Below, in pieces: positions 58,897 to 64,000 of a DNA stretch of 64,000 bases. This DNA comes from Taishania sp964580465 (GTDB lineage Bacteria; Bacteroidota; Bacteroidia; Flavobacteriales_D; Crocinitomicaceae). Positions within the stretch are counted from its first letter, which is position 1. Each line of letters starts with the position of its first letter. Location: the NCBI GenBank assembly GCA_964580465.1, contig CAZOKJ010000004.1, forward strand, positions 1 through 64,000, read 5' to 3'. The notes beneath the pieces were generated by a model. The model saw only the letters and a list, made by a program, of their open reading frames with translations. It ran no database searches and had not been told where the DNA came from. A program made the translations under genes and the position numbers.

Positions 58897-61701
58897 ATGA
58901 AACAGTTACTTTGTGGATTTATTCTTGTGTTGTTTTCCTTCTCATCAATGGGACAAATTATTCCGAATGGAACCATTGACAACATGGATGAACTCATTCA
59001 AAAGGAAACAATTTATATCCCAATGAGTGATGGAACTCGCTTGGCAACGGATATCTTTTTACCAGTATTTCAAGATTCTGTGGTTACTAATTTAACCATT
59101 GCCGGTGTTGATTATTCCATTCAGATTATACCTAAAAACACGCAATTTATCATCTACGACACGAGTTCCATTCAGGCAACGAATTACTCTTTACCCATTG
59201 TGTTGACACGTACGCCTTATGATCGAACAACAGATGAGGTTGGCAAAATTATGTTCCCTTTTATGGGATATGCTTATGCTATTCAAGATATGAGAGGTCG
59301 TTATGAAAGTGAAGGGGTTTATTTCCCTTTGTTTTCTGATGGTTGGGCTAAAGAACCATACCATCCTTCTGTTTCTATACCGATGGATCTAACTGCTCCC
59401 TCAGCTGCAAATCACGCTTTGAAACACCATGATGGAAGTGAATCTATTTATTATTTGGCCAATCAAGTTTATCGAATTGATGATGTTAACTCGGATGGAA
59501 TAATGGATACGATTTTGTTTTCTAATGGTAAAATTGGGATGTTTGGTGCTTCGGCTTTGGGATACTCTCAATACCAAGCGCTGTCTGATATGCCTTTCAC
59601 AGATGAAAATAATCCGTTGAAATGTTTAATGCCTGTTGTCGCCACCAATGAACACTACAATACCACCATGTTTCACAACGGAGTGTTCCGTCAGTCATTG
59701 ACAACAGGTTGGATAACGGGGCAAATTTTGTCGAATGTAGATGATAATCTGAACAATTCAGATGGTAGCTTGACCAATAATATCCATAGTTCATCAGATT
59801 ATGGTTATTCTAACAATTTATCTTTAGCTTCAGACCTGATTGATTGGTTAGTTTCCGATCATGATTTAACAAGGCCCTCCATTGCTCATCCTTCTTCTGT
59901 TGTAAGGAAAGGATTTGATGCTTCCATGGCGCCGATTAATTCTTCTGGAATGTCCGATGCTAACGGAAACTTGTCTCGATATAAAAATTTGAATAAACCT
60001 GCTTATCACCTAACAGGTTGGTGGGATATTTTTATCAATGGCCAGATCGAAACGTTTAATAAAATGCGCAATGCTAATCCTGGTGTGCAACAAAAATTGA
60101 TTATTGGACCGTGGACGCATCAAACAATTGGCTCGACAACAGTGGGAGACGAAATCTATCCTGATAATGTAACAGATTTGTTGACAATCGATTTAGATAT
60201 TGACCCTTCTCAGTTATTAAGTGATTCAAGTGCCCTTAATAAGGTTTACAATTCTGAAATTCTTCAATGGTATCGCACGCATTTAGGTGGAGATCCCTTT
60301 TTTGTAATTCCTGAGTCAACTACATGGCAACAAATAGGTGCTTCAAAAGTTAGGATTCCTGCTAAACGCTACGTTTTACCGTATTATAAATTTTTAAATT
60401 ACATGGCAGGATTGAGCACACTGCCAGCTGTTCCAATAGAAATTCAAACAGGGACTACTATTACACCTTTGAACTATAATTTGCCAGCGGTTGAAACTCC
60501 TTTAATTCAATTGAACCAACCTTTGACTGCCTCCAACTTAACACATTTTAATCATGTAAAAGACGTTCGAATGTACATTACTGGTCCAAGTAATGATGGT
60601 ATAAACGCAAATGTTGGTCATTATTGGTTGGCAAGTGACTCTTTCCCATTTAAACAAGGTGTTTCTGAACACAGATTTTATCTGCACCAAAATCAATCTA
60701 TTGATGAAGTTGGACCAACTCATTTTGAAGGGTTGTTGAACTATATTGCAGATCCGGAACACCCAGTGGCAACCGTTGGAGGAAATAACATGATTCCTAC
60801 AGTCCCTGGAGGAACCAAAAAATCACAAGGTTCTATGAATTTAGCTAATCCTGCTTATAGTTCACTTACAATGAATCGCCCGGATGTTATTCATTTTACT
60901 TCAGCTCCATTGAGCGATACATTGTCTGTTGTGGGATTCCCAAAAGCATCAATTTATGCTAAGGCGAAAGGATTGACAGTTAATACCGCACAGCTTGATT
61001 TTGACGTTATGATTCGAGTGGTTGATGTTTATCCTGATGGCCGTGAAATGCTTATTACGGAAGGAGTTGTCAATGCAAAGGCACGCGAATACGCCAAATC
61101 AATTAGTCATGGAGATACGAATGATATGGTAATGCTAACCAACATCAATAAAGAAGAGTATTATCCTTTTGAATTTGATTTATTGCCAATGGGGCATACT
61201 TTTGGGAAAGGACATCAAATCAAATTTTTAGTAACTAGTTCCAATTATCCAAAATATCAGAGTAATCCACATTTGCCAAATGAAGAAGGAGATTTTTTCC
61301 GATGGAAACCAGGAGATAATAGTACTTATACCTATTTTGGGCAGCCTTTAATTCCTCAATCTGCAGAAATAACGTATTTGTTTTCTACTGATTACCCAAA
61401 TTTTGTTGCGTTGCCAGTTTTAAATGAATCTTTTTTTAGTTTGAATAATGAAGTCTTGTCTAACGAACAAAATGATGTAGTTATCTTCCCAAATCCAACA
61501 GTAGATTTTACGACAATTTCGTGGACTAAACAATTTCAAGGAACAATTGATTTATTTGATATATCTGGTGTTTTGGTGCAAAGTCATCCAATTGAGAATG
61601 CCCAAAAGTCTGTTCAATTAGCGACAAAAAACCTTAAAAAAGGGATGTATTTTGTGCGTTTTTCCTCTTCGCAAAAGGCATTTAAGTTAATTGTGAAGTA
61701 G
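58897..61701 (+). CDS. S15-family peptidase (CocE/NonD-type hydrolase) with T9SS type A tail
   Basis: A 934-aa exported enzyme. Signal peptide (FSFSSMGQ), then a CocE/X-Pro dipeptidyl-peptidase core: LTRTPYDRTTDEV, IQDMRGRYESEG, nucleophile region GMFGASALGYSQYQ (likely Ser in GAS), HLTGWWDIF (acid) and IGPWTHQ (His). A C-terminal jelly-roll domain (HFTSAPLSDTLSVVGFPK) is typical of the family. The last about 75 residues (VVIFPNPTVDFTTISW to KLIVK) are the sorting domain. It likely cleaves peptides or esters outside the cell; the substrate is unknown. Confidence 0.88.
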   Translation: MKQLLCGFILVLFSFSSMGQIIPNGTIDNMDELIQKETIYIPMSDGTRLATDIFLPVFQDSVVTNLTIAGVDYSIQIIPKNTQFIIYDTSSIQATNYSLPIVLTRTPYDRTTDEVGKIMFPFMGYAYAIQDMRGRYESEGVYFPLFSDGWAKEPYHPSVSIPMDLTAPSAANHALKHHDGSESIYYLANQVYRIDDVNSDGIMDTILFSNGKIGMFGASALGYSQYQALSDMPFTDENNPLKCLMPVVATNEHYNTTMFHNGVFRQSLTTGWITGQILSNVDDNLNNSDGSLTNNIHSSSDYGYSNNLSLASDLIDWLVSDHDLTRPSIAHPSSVVRKGFDASMAPINSSGMSDANGNLSRYKNLNKPAYHLTGWWDIFINGQIETFNKMRNANPGVQQKLIIGPWTHQTIGSTTVGDEIYPDNVTDLLTIDLDIDPSQLLSDSSALNKVYNSEILQWYRTHLGGDPFFVIPESTTWQQIGASKVRIPAKRYVLPYYKFLNYMAGLSTLPAVPIEIQTGTTITPLNYNLPAVETPLIQLNQPLTASNLTHFNHVKDVRMYITGPSNDGINANVGHYWLASDSFPFKQGVSEHRFYLHQNQSIDEVGPTHFEGLLNYIADPEHPVATVGGNNMIPTVPGGTKKSQGSMNLANPAYSSLTMNRPDVIHFTSAPLSDTLSVVGFPKASIYAKAKGLTVNTAQLDFDVMIRVVDVYPDGREMLITEGVVNAKAREYAKSISHGDTNDMVMLTNINKEEYYPFEFDLLPMGHTFGKGHQIKFLVTSSNYPKYQSNPHLPNEEGDFFRWKPGDNSTYTYFGQPLIPQSAEITYLFSTDYPNFVALPVLNESFFSLNNEVLSNEQNDVVIFPNPTVDFTTISWTKQFQGTIDLFDISGVLVQSHPIENAQKSVQLATKNLKKGMYFVRFSSSQKAFKLIVK

Positions 61702-61762
61702 CTTTATCGAAATAAATTTAACGTTAACTACTTCTTTTTTATAAAATTAATACATCAGAATG

Positions 61763-61792
61763 TTTGTTTTGTCGAAAAAACAATTAATTTTG
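61763..61792 (+). promoter_or_regulatory. Promoter of the 266-aa exported protein
   Basis: TTTG (61763-61766), 18-nt spacer, TAATTTTG (61785-61792). The ATG is 44 bp after. Confidence 0.65.
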
Positions 61793-61836
61793 TAACATGT
61801 TATGTTAACTCTCATACTCATCCTAACTAACAAAAT

Positions 61837-62637
61837 ATGAAAAAATTATACACTATATTAACATTTGCCTTGCTGTTCATTTCGATGAATACGTTTGCTT
61901 CTTTGTCGATAGAGGGTACTTATCAAGGAAAAAACTTGTATGTACAAAATCCATTAGATGATGAAGGCTTTGGTTACTGTGCAACTAAGGTAACAGTAAA
62001 CGGAGATGTAATGCCTGGTGGTACAGGTTCTGGAGCATTTGAAATTGATTTTGGTATTTTTAATATCGGATTAGGCGAGCCTGTTTTTATTGTGATTGAA
62101 CACCACGACGGATGTAAGCCAAAGATTTTAAATCCAGAAGTGTTGTTGCCTCGTTCAACTTTTAATGTTTCTTCCATTACAATTGGAGATGAAAAATTAA
62201 AATGGTCCACAACAAATGAAAACGGTAAATTACCTTTCATCGTAGAACAATACCGTTGGAATAAGTGGGTGCCTGTTGGCGAAGTGGATGGAGTAGGAAC
62301 ACCAACTAGCAATAAATATGAATTTAAAATAACACCTCACTCTGGTGAAAATATCTTTAGAGTTGTGCAAATTGACCATTCAGGAGAGAAAAGAAGTTCA
62401 GAGCAAGTGAAATACAAATCTTCTATTGGTCAAGTGGTTAAATCTCCTGCCATTGTTAAGGATTTTATTCAATTTACTTCTAACGAAAAACCAATTGAAA
62501 CACGTTACGAAATTTACGATGCCTATGGTAACATCGTTAAGAAAGGGGTAGGTAGCTCGGTGAATTGTTCTAATTTATTGAAAGGTGTTTATTACATCAA
62601 CTTTGATAACATCAACGAGAAATTCGTGAAAAAATAA
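61837..62637 (+). CDS. Small exported protein with sorting-domain-like C terminus
   Basis: A 266-aa protein with a signal peptide (FISMNTFASLSI). The first domain (SIEGTYQGKNLYVQNPLDD, CATKVTVNGD, EIDFGIFNIG, VIEHHDGCKPKILNPEVL) is a compact beta domain; I believe similar proteins occur in related Flavobacteriales, but I cannot name a family. A second part (VEQYRWNKWVPVGEVDG, HSGENIFRVVQIDHSG) is FN3-like. The last about 45 residues (RYEIYDAYGNIVKKGVGSSV) look like a short type A sorting domain. Own promoter and terminator. Confidence 0.72.
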   Translation: MKKLYTILTFALLFISMNTFASLSIEGTYQGKNLYVQNPLDDEGFGYCATKVTVNGDVMPGGTGSGAFEIDFGIFNIGLGEPVFIVIEHHDGCKPKILNPEVLLPRSTFNVSSITIGDEKLKWSTTNENGKLPFIVEQYRWNKWVPVGEVDGVGTPTSNKYEFKITPHSGENIFRVVQIDHSGEKRSSEQVKYKSSIGQVVKSPAIVKDFIQFTSNEKPIETRYEIYDAYGNIVKKGVGSSVNCSNLLKGVYYINFDNINEKFVKK

Positions 62638-62657
62638 AAAAAAATACACTTTTAACT

Positions 62658-62690
62658 AAAAGACCTGAGCAATCAGGTCTTTTTTTATTT
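62658..62690 (+). terminator. Rho-independent terminator
   Basis: AAAAGACCTGA-GCAA-TCAGGTCTTTT (11-bp stem), followed by TTTATTT. It ends 21 nt after the 266-aa gene and before the epimerase gene. Confidence 0.88.
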
Positions 62691-62701
62691 ATCTTAGCCG
62701 T

Positions 62702-63103
62702 ATGAGAAAAATTGAACATTTAGGAATTGCTGTATCTAATTTAGATGAAGCAATAATACTTTACGAAAAATTACTCAATACTCCATGTTACAAGGTGGAA
62801 GAAGTGGAGTCTGAATTTGTGAAAACAGCTTTCTTTCAAATTGGTGAGTCGAAAATTGAATTGGTAGCAGCAACTGATGCTCAATCTCCTATTGCAAAAT
62901 ATATTGAAAAGAAGGGGCAGGGTATTCATCACATTGCCTATGATGTAGAAAATATTGAAACTGAAATTGAACGCTTAGAATCCGAAGGTTTTCAATTGAT
63001 TCAACGCACGCCTAAAAATGGAGCGGATAATAAACTCATTGCCTTCTTGCATCCAAAATCTACAGATGGTGTGTTAGTTGAGTTGTGTCAAGAACGAGTT
63101 TAA
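62702..63103 (+). CDS. mce: Methylmalonyl-CoA epimerase
   Basis: A 133-aa metalloenzyme of the vicinal-oxygen-chelate fold that interconverts (S)- and (R)-methylmalonyl-CoA in propionate metabolism. Expected metal ligands: His6 (IEHLGIAVSN), Glu in SKIELVAATD, His in GIHHIAYDVEN and Glu in GVLVELCQ. Length and motifs fit the family. It lies 10 bp upstream of cmk; the methylmalonyl-CoA mutase is not in the window. Confidence 0.92.
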   Translation: MRKIEHLGIAVSNLDEAIILYEKLLNTPCYKVEEVESEFVKTAFFQIGESKIELVAATDAQSPIAKYIEKKGQGIHHIAYDVENIETEIERLESEGFQLIQRTPKNGADNKLIAFLHPKSTDGVLVELCQERV

Positions 63104-63112
63104 TGCTAAACG

Positions 63113-63802
63113 ATGAAAAGACTAACCATTGCCATTGACGGCTACTCAGGTTGCGGGAAAAGTACTTTAGCCAAAGACTTATCACAATCTTTAGACTATG
63201 TGTTCATTGATACAGGAGCAATGTATCGGGCTGTTTCCTTATTTGCACTGCAAAATGGTTTTGTTCACGATGGAATAATTGATGTAGAAGGTCTAACTGC
63301 CCGATTAGACATTATTCATATTGAGTTTAAACCGTCATCAGAGACAGGTGAAAATCATCTTTTTTTAAACGGTAAAGATGTAGAAGACGCCATTCGACGA
63401 CCTGAAATAGCTTCTATTGTATCAAAGGTTGCTGCTATTGGCGAAGTTCGTCATAAATTAGTTGTTTTACAACAAGCGATGGGCAGAAATGGAGGAGTTG
63501 TCATGGACGGTCGTGACATTGGCTCCGTTGTTTTTCCCAATGCTGATTTAAAATTGTTTGTTACAGCAGACAATCTAGTGAGAGCTCAACGTCGTCTTAC
63601 TGAGTTAGAATCTAAAGGTATTGCTACTACACTTGACGAAGTATTAGCCAATTTATTAGAGAGAGATGAGTTGGATATAAATCGCGCAGAGAGTCCTTTA
63701 ATTCAAGTTTCTGACTCCTTATTAGTCGATACAACAAATCACACACGAGAAAGCCAATTAGCGTTTGTATTGGATGTTATTCGTGAAAGATTTGGGAAGT
63801 AA
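63113..63802 (+). CDS. cmk: Cytidylate kinase
   Basis: It phosphorylates CMP/dCMP with ATP. The 229-aa protein begins with the P-loop DGYSGCGKST (7-16), FIDTGAMYRAVSLFAL, EDAIRRPEIASIVSKVAAI, and VVMDGRDIGSVVFPNADLKLF. Type I bacterial CMP kinases have this layout and length. The gene follows mce closely, and the operon seems to end here. Confidence 0.95.
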   Translation: MKRLTIAIDGYSGCGKSTLAKDLSQSLDYVFIDTGAMYRAVSLFALQNGFVHDGIIDVEGLTARLDIIHIEFKPSSETGENHLFLNGKDVEDAIRRPEIASIVSKVAAIGEVRHKLVVLQQAMGRNGGVVMDGRDIGSVVFPNADLKLFVTADNLVRAQRRLTELESKGIATTLDEVLANLLERDELDINRAESPLIQVSDSLLVDTTNHTRESQLAFVLDVIRERFGK

Positions 63803-63814
63803 TTGTGAGTTAGT

Positions 63815-63840
63815 AGATAAGATTGTCTTTTATCTTTTTT
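63815..63840 (+). terminator. Probable terminator after cmk
   Basis: AGATAAGA can pair with TCTTTTATCT around TTG (with a small bulge), followed by TTTTT. The stem is short and imperfect. Confidence 0.45.
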
Positions 63841-63849
63841 ACCTCTCAT

Positions 63850-63980
63850 AATCCCGAAGGGATTACATATTTATAGAACCATTTATGGTTCGTTTTTTCG
63901 ACCTTGAAAGGGTCGTATTTTTTCCATATACTTTTTTCAATTGCAATTGTTATTGATTGATTCGACCACGTTCCGGGTCG
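63850..63980. repeat. Cluster of short hairpins (REP-like)
   Basis: Four small inverted repeats in a row: AATCCC-GAA-GGGATT (63850-63864), GAACCAT-TT-ATGGTTC (63876-63891), CGACCTT-GAA-AGGGTCG (63899-63915, one G-T pair) and CGACC-n8-GGTCG (63963-63980). A palindromic CAATTGCAATTG lies between. The third and fourth share CGACC...GGTCG. Repeated short hairpins with this core are common in Bacteroidota genomes and recall REP elements mobilised by REP-associated transposases. The cluster may extend past the window edge. Confidence 0.6.
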
Positions 63981-64000
63981 TTAGTCATAATGATTACGTT

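Overview
This is about 64 kb of AT-rich chromosome from a member of the Bacteroidota, most likely order Flavobacteriales and plausibly a Crocinitomicaceae/Fluviicola-type genome. The evidence is type IX secretion (T9SS) C-terminal sorting domains on five or six exported proteins, a gliding-associated CHU_C tail, the DAHP synthase-chorismate mutase fusion and long urocanate hydratase of this phylum, many lipoproteins, and promoters of the Bacteroidota form TTTG-N19/20-TAnnTTTG. It reads as a draft assembly: a run of 100 N (46400-46499) is flanked by the same 55 bp on both sides.

Layout. 0.2-4.1 kb (minus): tRNA-Phe, then an apparent operon of response regulator, tsaB, DAHP synthase/chorismate mutase and aroA. 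4.1-4.7 kb: non-coding, with a promoter-to-terminator unit that looks like a small RNA or an attenuated leader. 4.7-7.2 kb: TPR lipoprotein, membrane protein and beta-barrel protein. 7.3-12.3 kb: hutU divergent from hemA-hemC-hemD, with a perfect operator-like palindrome between them. 12.3-13.6 kb: a 330-bp MITE-like element with 31-bp imperfect inverted ends, next to a decayed DUF234-type ATPase pseudogene. 13.8-20.4 kb: small lipoprotein, small conserved protein, M3 peptidase lipoprotein, VWA protein and acyl-CoA dehydrogenase. 20.5-25.8 kb: a DUF1800/DUF1501 pair and a glycine-rich/PKD-like T9SS protein. 26-29 kb: membrane protein, purQ, purD. 29.2-38.3 kb: M1 aminopeptidase lipoprotein, TerB/J-domain protein, periplasmic rhodanese-thioredoxin fusion, pntA-pntB and a GT39-like glycosyltransferase. 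38.3-46.6 kb: mfd (minus), ileS (with an in-frame palindromic insertion), rnhA and rsmG (crossing the false gap). 46.6-55.8 kb: T9SS type B protein, cold-shock gene with a long structured leader, an OYE-family enzyme, paaZ, rhomboid protease, SixA-like phosphatase, superoxide dismutase and mutY. 55.9-62.6 kb: a same-strand run of four exported proteins. 62.7-63.8 kb: methylmalonyl-CoA epimerase and cmk. 63.85-64.0 kb: a cluster of short hairpins resembling REP-type repeats.

Most genes are housekeeping (shikimate, haem, purine, translation, repair, transhydrogenase) or exported/envelope proteins. I found no CRISPR array, no intact transposase, no prophage and no complete defence system. The most interesting content is non-coding or structural: the pseudoknot-capable leader of the cold-shock gene, the MITE-like element (with a solo copy of its end at 31.9 kb), the palindromic coding insertion in ileS, the candidate sRNA, operator-like repeats at several promoters, the hairpin cluster at the right edge and the artefactual gap in rsmG.
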